NCBI RefSeq assembly: GCF_034314105.1 | Contig: NZ_JAVIWJ010000001.1 | Coordinates: forward strand, 1,923,501-1,987,500 | Direction: 5' to 3' | DNA from: Pseudomonas sp. AB6 | GTDB taxonomy: Bacteria > Pseudomonadota > Gammaproteobacteria > Pseudomonadales > Pseudomonadaceae | Length of the DNA: 64,000 bases | Shown here: positions 55,151-63,327 of the stretch, one piece after another | How positions within the stretch are numbered: the stretch's first letter is position 1 | Layout of the letters: each line of letters begins with the position of its first letter | Program-made: the position numbers and the translations under genes | The notes under the pieces: model-generated | Databases searched by the model: none | What the model saw: only the letters and a program-made list of their open reading frames with translations | Told to the model about the DNA's origin: nothing

Positions 55151-56338
55151 TTACTGAAGCAACTTCAGAATGGCGGCCGGCAATTGATTGGCTTGCGCCA
55201 AAATCGCTGTGGACGCTTGCTGCAGAATTTGCTGCTTAGTGAGTTCGGCGGTTTCTGCGGCGTAGTCGACATCCTGAATCTGCCCCCGAGAAAACGTCGC
55301 GTTATGCACCATGTTGGTCAGGTTCGAGATGGTGCTGGTCAGGCGGTTTTGCTTGGCCCCCAACTCGGCGCGGGCGCTGTTGATTTTTTGCAGCGCCGCG
55401 TCGATCGCTTTAAGGGTTGAATCCAGGTTGTCGGAAATGGCCTTGTCGATTAAGGGCTTCTTCTTATCCAGGTCAACTTTTAGTGCTGCGTCGGCCACGT
55501 TCTTCTCCTCTTGGGCAGCTGCGACTTCGGCTAACTTCGCCTCATAGGCAGCGGCGGCTGGGTCAGGCGCTGGGGGGGTGCCGCCAGGCGGGGTGACGGC
55601 TGGCGCGGGCGGGATGGGCAACGCGGCCAGCTCCTCCCTCAGGAGGTCCAGCGCCTTGGTTTTGTCAGCAACAGCGGCCTCCAGCACATCATCGCCCGTG
55701 GTCTTGCGACTGCCTTTCCCGTCGATTGAAAACGCCGTGTACTCACCCGCCACGATGCCCTTGGAACCGGTGGTAGTAGCGTCTTCCTGGACCCCAGCGA
55801 CATTTTTAGCCGCCACAAACAATGACTCTGAGGAAAAGTCGTCGGACAGCGAGAGACTGATCTTCTCGTTAGAACCTGCGTTAGCCCCGACTTGAAAGGT
55901 CAAGGTGCCCGCACTGCCGTCCATTACGTTCAAATCGCCACCGAAGGTCACGGACTTAGAAGCCCGGGTGAGTTCCTCCAGATTTTGTTTGAACTCGGCA
56001 TTAAGGGCGATGCGCTCTTTGGGACCGTTATTGCCGTTTTGAGACTGAATCGTTAACTCGCGCATCCGCTGCAACTGGCTGGCTGATTTGTCCATCGCCC
56101 CTTCGGCGGTTTGAGCGATAGAGATGGCGTTGCCTGCGTTTCGGATGGCAACGGTCATGCCTCGAATTTGCGTGGTTAGTCGACTGGCAATCTGCATCCC
56201 GGCTGCATCGTCTTTAGCGCTATTAATGCGCAAGCCGGAAGACAAGCGGGACATGGTGGTGTTCACCGAATCAGAGCTCTGGCTCAGACTGTTCTGAACC
56301 GACAATGAAGCGGTATTGGTGTTGATAGTTAAAGCCAT
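55151..56338 (-). CDS. Second flagellin with helical-hairpin/proline-rich insert
   Basis: 395 residues from the ATG at 56338 (MALTINTNTASLSVQNSL), behind GAGG. Terminal D0/D1 regions are typical and end [19 protein letters not shown]. The flg22-type segment is present at about 30-51. The middle (about 180-310) is unlike the first flagellin. A charged helix (DDVLEAAVADKTKALDLLREEL) is followed by a proline-rich stretch at 241-260, then a second charged helix (AAYEAKLAEVAAAQEEKNVADAALKVDL). This could form a protruding hairpin. It has its own sigma-28 promoter. Confidence 0.94.
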   Translation of the reverse strand: MALTINTNTASLSVQNSLSQSSDSVNTTMSRLSSGLRINSAKDDAAGMQIASRLTTQIRGMTVAIRNAGNAISIAQTAEGAMDKSASQLQRMRELTIQSQNGNNGPKERIALNAEFKQNLEELTRASKSVTFGGDLNVMDGSAGTLTFQVGANAGSNEKISLSLSDDFSSESLFVAAKNVAGVQEDATTTGSKGIVAGEYTAFSIDGKGSRKTTGDDVLEAAVADKTKALDLLREELAALPIPPAPAVTPPGGTPPAPDPAAAAYEAKLAEVAAAQEEKNVADAALKVDLDKKKPLIDKAISDNLDSTLKAIDAALQKINSARAELGAKQNRLTSTISNLTNMVHNATFSRGQIQDVDYAAETAELTKQQILQQASTAILAQANQLPAAILKLLQ

Positions 56339-56415
56339 AGTGATTTCCTCAGATAACGATTGCTGGCGTTCAAAAGCGGGCTGCATCCGGCATGCCCTGA
56401 ACACCTACAAAGTGT

Positions 56416-56442
56416 TTATCGGAAGAATAACAAGTGGCTTTA
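56416..56442 (-). promoter_or_regulatory. Sigma-28 (FliA) promoter for the second flagellin
   Basis: On the minus strand TAAA is followed by exactly 15 bases and TCCGATAA, a one-mismatch fit to TAAA-N15-GCCGATAA. It predicts a leader of about 70 bases. Confidence 0.85.
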
Positions 56443-56479
56443 ATGTGCTTTTTAAGATTATTTTGGAATTAATAAGCAC

Positions 56480-56505
56480 AAATACCCGACGTATGTAGGG
56501 TATTT
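56480..56505. promoter_or_regulatory. Dyad in the AT-rich region upstream of the second flagellin
   Basis: AAATACCC and GGGTATTT are perfect inverted repeats with a 10-base spacer, about 40 bases upstream of the sigma-28 -35 box. The surrounding 56443-56631 is notably AT-rich with A-runs. It may be a regulator site or a weak terminator of the glycosylation genes. Confidence 0.4.
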
Positions 56506-56631
56506 AGGTTATAAGCACCGATTTTATAAGGATTTATTTTTGGGTGAAAAAATATAAAAAAAGAGAGAGTAAAGCTGGAAAAGGTGAGCTGATAGACACT
56601 GATCGATGGTCGCATCAAGCCATTCAAAAAT

Positions 56632-56895
56632 TCATGGGCATAACCCCAACAACTCAACCAATTCAAATTCGAGATAGTCCGCCATACCCAGTACGTCGCG
56701 CTTCTCCTGATGGGCCAACATTACTGTCAGCAAAAGGAGCCATTTCTGTTGCACTTTGGCCGGCTCTTCAGAAAACAGCGGCATCAGCCGGGTGAACAGC
56801 TCGACCATTTCCGACGCCGCCTCGACATCCCGTCCCAATCGAAACAGCCCAGCGCACTGGCGCGCTGCCAGGATCAGCTCCGGTGCAGCGTTCAT
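56632..56895 (-). CDS. Small helical protein coupled to the Maf gene, function unknown
   Basis: 87 residues from the ATG at 56895, overlapping the stop codon of the Maf gene (ATGA). The sequence is wholly helical in pattern (LILAARQCAGLFRLGRDVEAASEMVELFTRLMP, LLLLTVMLAHQEKRDVLGMADYLEFELVELL), resembling a two-helix TPR-like or chaperone-like fold. I do not recognise a family. Coupling to a flagellin glycosyltransferase suggests a helper or flagellin-binding role, which is inference. Confidence 0.7.
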   Translation of the reverse strand: MNAAPELILAARQCAGLFRLGRDVEAASEMVELFTRLMPLFSEEPAKVQQKWLLLLTVMLAHQEKRDVLGMADYLEFELVELLGLCP

Positions 56896-58184
56896 TGGCA
56901 AAATTCCGGGTCGTAGGTGGTGCCCGCAATCATGGCACCTGCCCTACTGCTGTTGAGAAAGCGCACCTGAGGATGTGCGGCAATGTAACGCTCCAGCACG
57001 GCGAGGTAGCCACGGAAGTTGAGCTGCGTCTTGACCCGTTGCCCATGACCATCGAGCACCCAATGTTTGGCCAGGTCCGCGCCGGGGCCCAAATCACCGT
57101 CATTCCAACCCGCATGGGTTTTATTCATTGGAAAGGCGAAGTCGGCACCGAACAAAGTGATCTGTGCGGCCCCCATTTTCACCGCCAGGTCCACCGCAGG
57201 GTGCATCACGCTGCCGCCCACATTGAGTTGTGCTTTGCTGAGCTGTTGGCGCAGTTCGGCATAGATCGGGCTGACGGAATAGGCGGTGTAGCGCTTCCCT
57301 CGCCAGCCCTGCACTACGCTTGGGTTGCTCATGGGCACGTAGACCAGCGGCAGATCGTCTGAGCCCTCTAGCGGCAGATGCCGCAGCGTGATGTTTTTAT
57401 CGACGGTGACCACCAGGTCCGGCTTGATGCCGTGCTCCAGCAACGGCCGATAGGCCGTATCGACACTGATGAAGAGCGGTCGGGGCGACTGCGCACGGAG
57501 AGCCAAGAGCTTTTCAAAGTGCAATTCCAGGGTTGGCCCGGTGCCGATCACGTAAACATCACGCCCCGGCTGCGTAGCGAAAAGCTCAGCGACGTCCGCA
57601 TCACCGCGCACGCATTCAAGGTTGTCCTGCAAACGCTGGAGGATCTCAGGAGCCTGCGGGTCGAAATGGCGGTTATTGAAGCTCAAGTGCACTTCGCTGA
57701 TCAGCCGATCGCGAATTCTGGCATTTAGCCCATCCGCCAACTCGAGTTCACCCGGCAACGCAAAGAACGGCAACTGGATATCCGGGCAGTCAGCCGCGTA
57801 GCAAAGCGCTACCCGAGGATCATTCAGCCATGCCGTTTGGTCGAGCAGTTCAAGCACCCGCTTGAACAGCCCGCCATTGAGGATATGGACGTGTAAACGC
57901 TCAAGGGCTGGACGCTCAAGCAACACCCGTTGCAGATCGCCTAGGCCGGTGCCATAAACGTGCAACAGCGGACTTTCAACAGTAAGGATGGCAGCCTGAA
58001 GCCGCGCCTCAGCGTCGCGGTCATGACGACTGGTCAGTTGGATGCCGCCGGTTCTCAGGGTTGAGTCCAGCCCTTGCACCCACTCAATCTGCAATGCCTC
58101 ACCCTCTTCGGCTACTAGGCGGGACAACACCGTCGGCCAACGACGACCTAGGACTGCGGCATTTTGCTGAAAACATTCGCTCAT
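56892..58184 (-). CDS. Motility accessory factor (Maf, DUF115) glycosyltransferase-like protein
   Basis: 430 residues. The central DUF115/MAF_flag10 domain begins VYVIGTGPTLELHFEKLLAL and includes VVTVDKNITLRHL, SNPSVVQGWRGKRYTAYSV and LFGADFAFPMNKTHAG. Maf proteins transfer pseudaminic or legionaminic acid to flagellin in the cytosol before export. The pse genes nearby support pseudaminic acid as donor sugar. It starts 24 bases after a strong terminator that follows the ketoacyl synthase gene. Confidence 0.88.
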   Translation of the reverse strand: MSECFQQNAAVLGRRWPTVLSRLVAEEGEALQIEWVQGLDSTLRTGGIQLTSRHDRDAEARLQAAILTVESPLLHVYGTGLGDLQRVLLERPALERLHVHILNGGLFKRVLELLDQTAWLNDPRVALCYAADCPDIQLPFFALPGELELADGLNARIRDRLISEVHLSFNNRHFDPQAPEILQRLQDNLECVRGDADVAELFATQPGRDVYVIGTGPTLELHFEKLLALRAQSPRPLFISVDTAYRPLLEHGIKPDLVVTVDKNITLRHLPLEGSDDLPLVYVPMSNPSVVQGWRGKRYTAYSVSPIYAELRQQLSKAQLNVGGSVMHPAVDLAVKMGAAQITLFGADFAFPMNKTHAGWNDGDLGPGADLAKHWVLDGHGQRVKTQLNFRGYLAVLERYIAAHPQVRFLNSSRAGAMIAGTTYDPEFCQ

Positions 58185-58207
58185 GCGGCCTCGCTCAAAC
58201 CCTGCGC

Positions 58208-58244
58208 AAAAAAATAGCGCTTCAGGTTACCTCACCTGAAGCGC
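58208..58244 (-). terminator. Strong terminator between the KAS III gene and maf
   Basis: GCGCTTCAGGT and ACCTGAAGCGC pair perfectly (11 bp) around a six-base loop, followed on the minus strand by TA and a seven-base T-run. It is a textbook rho-independent terminator, 20 bases past the upstream stop codon. Confidence 0.92.
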
Positions 58245-58264
58245 CACTTAGCTGTCGGCTGCCC

Positions 58265-59191
58265 TTACGGGCGGTGGAGAATCGCCGATCCCCACGACAA
58301 GCCCACCCCGAAACCGCTGATTGCCACGCGTCTCCAGGTTGAATTCAATACATGCTTCTCTAGCAACAGCGGAATACTCGACGACACGGTGTTCCCGGTC
58401 TCAAGCATGTCCTTGATGAATTTTTCTGGCTCGCCTTCGAAGCGCCGTGCCACGGCATCGACAATGGCCGCACTGCCTTGGTGAATGCAGTAAGCGTCAA
58501 TGTCGTTGCCTGTCAGGCCTGACTCGTCGAGCAGCTCATGCAAATGCGCAGGGACTTTCACTAACGCGAAATTGAACACTTGACGGCCGTTCATGAAAAA
58601 CACGCCATTGCTGACTTTCAGATGCGGTGCACCCGAGCCGTCGGTACCAAACTTGGCCTTGCCCAACTGCCAAGCCGCGTCTTCGCCTATCCAGGTCGCG
58701 GTGGCCGCGTCACCGAACAGCATGGTGGTGTTGCGGTCTTGCGGGTCGACAATTTTCGAATACGGGTCAGCGGTCACCAGCAGGCCGTTTTTCATGCCCG
58801 TGGCCTCCATGAAGCCTTTGATCGCGTAGATGCCGTAGACGTAACCCGAGCAGCCGAGGGAAATATCGAAGGCGGCGACGGTGGTGGGCAACCCCAGCTT
58901 GTCCTGAACGATGGCCGCCGTGTGAGGCAGGCCTTCTTCGTCACCGTTCTGGGTGACGACGATCAGTACATCAATGGATTCGCGCTTGAGATCCGGGTTG
59001 TTCGCAAACAACGCATTCACCGCTTCCACACACAGGTCCGATGTTTCTTGCTCGGCGTCTTTGCGCGGCAGGAAGGCAGAGCCGATCTTGCCGAGGATGA
59101 AGTCTTCGTTCTTATCGAACTTGGCACCTTGTGCGTAGTTATCGACGCCAGCTACGGGCACGTAACTCGCTATGCTTTTTATGCCAATCAT
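58265..59191 (-). CDS. 3-oxoacyl-ACP synthase III-like protein in the glycosylation region
   Basis: 308 residues, FabH/KAS III family. The catalytic triad is intact: Cys114 (SLGCSGYVYG), His237 (CIHQGS) and Asn267 (GNTVSS). It condenses or transfers an acyl group using ACP or CoA thioesters; the acyl substrate is unknown. Its place between pse genes and maf suggests acyl decoration of the flagellin glycan or a related metabolite. KAS III genes have been reported in the flagellar glycosylation islands of P. syringae. The upstream 227-bp gap should hold its promoter; a TTGACA (59236-59241) is present without a good -10. Confidence 0.88.
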   Translation of the reverse strand: MIGIKSIASYVPVAGVDNYAQGAKFDKNEDFILGKIGSAFLPRKDAEQETSDLCVEAVNALFANNPDLKRESIDVLIVVTQNGDEEGLPHTAAIVQDKLGLPTTVAAFDISLGCSGYVYGIYAIKGFMEATGMKNGLLVTADPYSKIVDPQDRNTTMLFGDAATATWIGEDAAWQLGKAKFGTDGSGAPHLKVSNGVFFMNGRQVFNFALVKVPAHLHELLDESGLTGNDIDAYCIHQGSAAIVDAVARRFEGEPEKFIKDMLETGNTVSSSIPLLLEKHVLNSTWRRVAISGFGVGLSWGSAILHRP

Positions 59192-59418
59192 TATGGCTTC
59201 CCAATCATGAGCTGCTGAATACCACCACTCGCGAATGTCAAGGGTGCTTTCAATCAGAAATTATGTCGTCTCAAGGCGCGACAACGAGAGAGAGTAAAGG
59301 GCTACCACTGGACCTTTAGAAGAGCCAGGCGCCATCATCCCCGGTCAATACAATACAGTGAAGATGCGCGTTATGACTCACAGGTCACGCTATTTTGCCG
59401 AATGATCGACAAATGCCG

Positions 59419-60471
59419 TTATTCGACCATCGACCAGTCCAAGGGCGTACCCCGTTTCAACCCATGTTTGGCACGCCGACCGATGACCGCGTCGCTGTGT
59501 TTGGGCGCTAATCCGAGGCCGGGGCGGATGGCCCGCAGATTGTCGGCGCTGAACAATTCACCCGCCTCCATGTCTTGGGTGACATACAACGACCGACGAT
59601 AAACCAGCGACTTACGCTCGGCCTCCGTCACGCCGTAATGCACCTGCCCCATGGCTTGCCAGGCACGCTTGGTTTCAACCACCAGGCTCGCCAACTCCGC
59701 CGGTTCCAATGAGAAACTTGCGTCTACCCCGCCCGCAGAGCGATCCAGAGTAAAGTGTTTTTCAATCACCGTTGCCCCGAGCGCCACGGCCGCAACAGAA
59801 ACGCCAACGCCCATGGAGTGATCGGACAGCCCCACTTCGCAACCGAACAGTTCGCGCAAGTGTGGAATCGTCCGCAGGTGGCTGTTCACTGGCGAAGCGG
59901 GGTAAGTGCTGGTGCATTTGAGCAGGATCAAGTCTTTGCACCCGGCCGCACGGGCAGCACGGACGCTTTCGTCCAACTCGGCAACGCTGGCCATGCCGGT
60001 GGACATGATCATCGGTTTGCCGGTGGCGGCTACACGACGAATCAACGGCAAATCGGTGTTTTCAAAACTGGCGATTTTGTAGGCCGGAACCTCCAGGCTT
60101 TCCAGGAAGTCCACTGCACTTTCATCGAAGGGCGTCGAGAACGCCAGCATGCCCAGCGCTTTGGCCCGGGCGAAAATCGGCGCGTGCCATTCCCAGGGCG
60201 TATGGGCTTTTTCGTACAGCGTATACAACGATGAGCCCGCCCACAGACTGTCCGGGTCTTTGATGAAAAACTCGCCGTGATCAAGGTTCAGGGTCATGGT
60301 GTCGGCGGTGTAGGTTTGCAGTTTCAGGGCGTGAGCACCGGCTTTTGCCGCCGCCTCAACGATTTGCAGTGCAACCTCCAACGACTGGTTATGGTTACCG
60401 CTCATCTCGGCAATGATAAACGGTACCGATCCAGCACCAATCGAGCGTTGGCCAATCTTGATGCTAGTCAT
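59419..60471 (-). CDS. pseI: Pseudaminic acid synthase PseI
   Basis: 350 residues. The NeuB-type TIM barrel includes PFIIAEMSGNHNQSLEVALQIVEAAAKAGAHALKLQTYT and GLSDHSMGVGVSVAAVALGATVIEKHFTLDRS. The C-terminal SAF domain reads AGELFSADNLRAIRPGLGLAPKH. It condenses 2,4-diacetamido-2,4,6-trideoxy-altrose with phosphoenolpyruvate to give pseudaminic acid. It overlaps the pseGH fusion by 8 bp. The EMSGNHN signature distinguishes PseI from most sialic acid synthases. Confidence 0.94.
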   Translation of the reverse strand: MTSIKIGQRSIGAGSVPFIIAEMSGNHNQSLEVALQIVEAAAKAGAHALKLQTYTADTMTLNLDHGEFFIKDPDSLWAGSSLYTLYEKAHTPWEWHAPIFARAKALGMLAFSTPFDESAVDFLESLEVPAYKIASFENTDLPLIRRVAATGKPMIMSTGMASVAELDESVRAARAAGCKDLILLKCTSTYPASPVNSHLRTIPHLRELFGCEVGLSDHSMGVGVSVAAVALGATVIEKHFTLDRSAGGVDASFSLEPAELASLVVETKRAWQAMGQVHYGVTEAERKSLVYRRSLYVTQDMEAGELFSADNLRAIRPGLGLAPKHSDAVIGRRAKHGLKRGTPLDWSMVE

Positions 60472-61972
60472 CTGAATGATCCTTTAAAACGCGCTCGAAG
60501 CGGCAATCGGCTTGGGCGTACCCAGCCTCTCGAAACAGACGGATTGACGCTTGATTGGCGGGCAGTACCCGAGCCTCAATAGCCTGTAATTGAGGCCAAT
60601 GACACCGAGCGAAGTGTTCACCCTTTAGCAACAGCGCCCGGCCCCAACCGAGCCCAAAGCGGCCGTCGAGCAGATAGACCGAGACCTCGGCTCGCTCGCC
60701 AGTGAGATCGTAACGTAAAACCCCTACCGGCCCGTCGCGCGCTTCGGCGATCAACAATACTCGCTGAACATTACTGAGCGTGGCCGCCAGCCAAGCGAGA
60801 TGTTTGTGCCAGTCGATTAATTGAGAGTGCCCCGAGCGTTGGCGAACAGGCTGCGCGTTGCGTCCGTCAAACAGTAAACGTGCATCGGCCATGGTTGCCA
60901 AACGCACCTGCAAAAACTCACCCTCCAGTGCCACCGCGACACGCCTTGCGCCTTGGCCATCAACCATCTGACGCGAGCGCTCGGCAAAGCTCTGGCGTAA
61001 GCCGTGATTCGTCACTAGCACACCAATGGCGTCGCGCAGCAGCTCGACCGAAACGCTTTCACACGGCCCCAGATACAAGTGTGCGCCGACGGCGGCCATA
61101 GCTTGGGCGTTGGCCTGTTGATTGGCCGCCACCGCAATACAGATAGTCGGCAGCCCTAAAGCCGCTCGCTCCCAACTGGTGCCGCCGCCCGCACCAATAA
61201 ACAGATCCGCGTGCGCCATTAGTTCAGCAAAGTGCTCGGTATGGGTCTGTAAGCGCCAGGTCGGACGCGTACTGGCCATGGCCTGCATAGAGGACCCTTT
61301 TGGGTTGCCGGTGCCTGCGATGAAATCAACCTCCAGCTCATGAAAGTCGACAAGCGCCAACATGGCTTTCCACGTCTCACCCGCCGCATCGAAGCCACCG
61401 AAATTCACCAGAATCCGTTTTGCCTGCGGCCGAATCGGTACCGGGGGGCGCTTGAACTCGTCACGAATCATCGCAAAGCGTGGACCCAATAAGCATCGGC
61501 ATGCGGGGGTAGTCCAGGGATCGTACGCCTCGGGTGTGCCGCTGAAATTCTGGTCGAGCAGTAAATCCGTAGCGTGACGGCGATTGGCCAAGTCATCGAT
61601 GGCCGCAATTTTTAATCCCCATTGCCGCGCTGCGGTCTGCCACTGATGGTCCAGGCCGTAATGATCGACGATGATCCAATCGAAGCACTCATCCACTGGC
61701 AACACCTGTTGCAGCGCTGCAATATCGGCCTGCCAGGGCAATGCAGCTTCAATGTCTTGTCCGGCATCGGACGTTTCGGCATACGCCGCTGGCAAGGCAT
61801 AGGTGCGCCAACCTTGAGCCGTTAACCGGTCAAGCAAATGCCCCGGCAGTAAACGACAGGCAAAGCTCACCTGCGCACCGCTGTCGCGCAACACCGTTGC
61901 CAGGGTCAGGCAGCGCGCAATATGGCCGCTGCCAATGGCATGGGACGCGTCGGCTCGAATCAGGACGTTCAC
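60464..61972 (-). CDS. Bifunctional PseG (UDP-sugar hydrolase) - PseH (N-acetyltransferase) fusion
   Basis: 502 residues. Residues 1-345 are PseG: GSGHIARCLTLA with the catalytic His17, and a GT-B-type UDP-binding half (LFIGAGGGTSWERAALGLPTICIAVAANQQ). Residues 356-502 are a GNAT acetyltransferase (VRLATMADARLLFDGRNAQ, YLLDGRFGLGWGRALLLKGE, VLPANQASIRLFREAGY), the PseH step. PseH acetylates the 4-amino sugar and PseG then removes UDP, so the fusion joins consecutive steps. In many bacteria these are two genes. It overlaps pseF by 4 bp and pseI by 8 bp. Confidence 0.93.
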   Translation of the reverse strand: MNVLIRADASHAIGSGHIARCLTLATVLRDSGAQVSFACRLLPGHLLDRLTAQGWRTYALPAAYAETSDAGQDIEAALPWQADIAALQQVLPVDECFDWIIVDHYGLDHQWQTAARQWGLKIAAIDDLANRRHATDLLLDQNFSGTPEAYDPWTTPACRCLLGPRFAMIRDEFKRPPVPIRPQAKRILVNFGGFDAAGETWKAMLALVDFHELEVDFIAGTGNPKGSSMQAMASTRPTWRLQTHTEHFAELMAHADLFIGAGGGTSWERAALGLPTICIAVAANQQANAQAMAAVGAHLYLGPCESVSVELLRDAIGVLVTNHGLRQSFAERSRQMVDGQGARRVAVALEGEFLQVRLATMADARLLFDGRNAQPVRQRSGHSQLIDWHKHLAWLAATLSNVQRVLLIAEARDGPVGVLRYDLTGERAEVSVYLLDGRFGLGWGRALLLKGEHFARCHWPQLQAIEARVLPANQASIRLFREAGYAQADCRFERVLKDHSDD

Positions 61973-62679
61973 GGCTCCAGCTCCCCGCCCGCAAGCAAGG
62001 CGGCGTAAAGGTATTCAGCCCGAGTCCAGTCTTCTTCGTTGTCGATGTCCTGAACCAAATGCCGAGGCAGGATAACCGGCAGACTTTGCTCGGAAAACAA
62101 CACATCACCACGCAGCCACGCCTCGCTGTGCCCCCAATAAAATTGCCCGGCGTCTTGATAGGCCACGGGCAAATCTTGCGAGCGGGTTTCCCGGAATTGC
62201 GGATACATCGATTGCAAGGCGCCCTCCTCGGTCAACCCCAAGGCCCGCTGCACAGCGAAACCAAAACCGCAGACCGAGAAAGCATAGGATTTGTCGGGGT
62301 GCTGCTTCAGGAGGGTCAATCCTTCAGCCAGGTAGCGGGCTTGCAGTAACGGCGCGGTGGCATAAATGCAGCACGCATACTCGAAGCGCTGGCCTTGTTC
62401 CTGGAGCGTCGTCAGCGAATGAACAATAACCGCTGCCGTGCCCGTGAAATCATCAGCCAGACGTGCCGGGCGCATGAACGGCACCTTCGCACCGTGCCCC
62501 CTAGCGACTGCGGCAATCTCTTCGTCGTCGGTGCTAACCACAACCTGATCGAACAACCCGCATTTAAGCGCAGCGCGTATTGACCAAACGATCATCGGCT
62601 GACCGTTAAACAGCTTAAGATTCTTGCGCGCAATCCGTTTGCTGCCGCCCCGGGCCGGGATTATCGCCACCGCTGTCAT
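61969..62679 (-). CDS. pseF: Pseudaminic acid cytidylyltransferase PseF
   Basis: 236 residues. The CMP-sugar synthetase P-loop-like motif IIPARGGSKRIARKN is at the N-terminus, with VVSTDDEEIAAVARGHGA and the PseF-type tail. It activates pseudaminic acid with CTP to CMP-Pse, the donor for Maf. It overlaps both neighbours by 4 bp. Confidence 0.94.
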   Translation of the reverse strand: MTAVAIIPARGGSKRIARKNLKLFNGQPMIVWSIRAALKCGLFDQVVVSTDDEEIAAVARGHGAKVPFMRPARLADDFTGTAAVIVHSLTTLQEQGQRFEYACCIYATAPLLQARYLAEGLTLLKQHPDKSYAFSVCGFGFAVQRALGLTEEGALQSMYPQFRETRSQDLPVAYQDAGQFYWGHSEAWLRGDVLFSEQSLPVILPRHLVQDIDNEEDWTRAEYLYAALLAGGELEP

Positions 62680-63296
62680 AGGCGTTTTTCCAGCAGAAAC
62701 CAGTTGATGTCGTCCGTGGGAAATTGCGGATCGCGGTGGTAACTGAAGCCGTAATCCAGCAGTTGCAGATCTGGGTAACTGTCAAGCATTTCACCGGCGA
62801 AATCACGCTTGAACAACTTGCCGCTATTGCCGCGATAGGCCACTTCTACCGGCACCGGGTTGTAGTACTCGCAGATTAAAATGTAGCGCTGGCTTAGGCC
62901 GTGCAGTTGCGCGTAGGCCGTGGGTAGTAACTCGGGCGCCAAGTGAATCAGCACGCCTTTGCTCAGCGTCAGGTCGAAGGTTCGGTCATGGGGATAGTCG
63001 AACAACGAACCGTGCCAGACATCACCAATACCCAGCGCTTGAGCGCAGACGTGAGCGTGTGCGTTGATCTCGACGCCATGCAACTCGCAGCTCGGAAATA
63101 ATTGATGCAGCGCCTGCAGGTTATTGCCCGTGTTGGTGCCCAGTTCTAACAGGCTGTCGAGCCGCAAAGTGCGCGCCAGCGCCTTGGCGAATAACGCCAG
63201 GTTGGCAGCGGTCAGCGGCTGGCCTTGATTGCGCCTCACGTACTGATCACCGAAGTTGCCCTGCCAGAACTGTTCTTGCTCACTCAAGTCACGCAT
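62676..63296 (-). CDS. Pseudaminic acid biosynthesis-associated methyltransferase
   Basis: 206 residues. SAM-binding motif I is LLELGTNTGNNLQAL; the later motifs are HGVEINAHAH and FDLTLSKGVLIHLAP. This is the class I methyltransferase found in pse clusters. A substrate within the Pse pathway or the glycan is likely but unproven. It overlaps pseF by 4 bp and follows pseC by about 30 bp. Confidence 0.85.
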   Translation of the reverse strand: MRDLSEQEQFWQGNFGDQYVRRNQGQPLTAANLALFAKALARTLRLDSLLELGTNTGNNLQALHQLFPSCELHGVEINAHAHVCAQALGIGDVWHGSLFDYPHDRTFDLTLSKGVLIHLAPELLPTAYAQLHGLSQRYILICEYYNPVPVEVAYRGNSGKLFKRDFAGEMLDSYPDLQLLDYGFSYHRDPQFPTDDINWFLLEKRL

Positions 63297-63327
63297 CGAT
63301 CATTCTCATCAACTAATCGCACAACGC

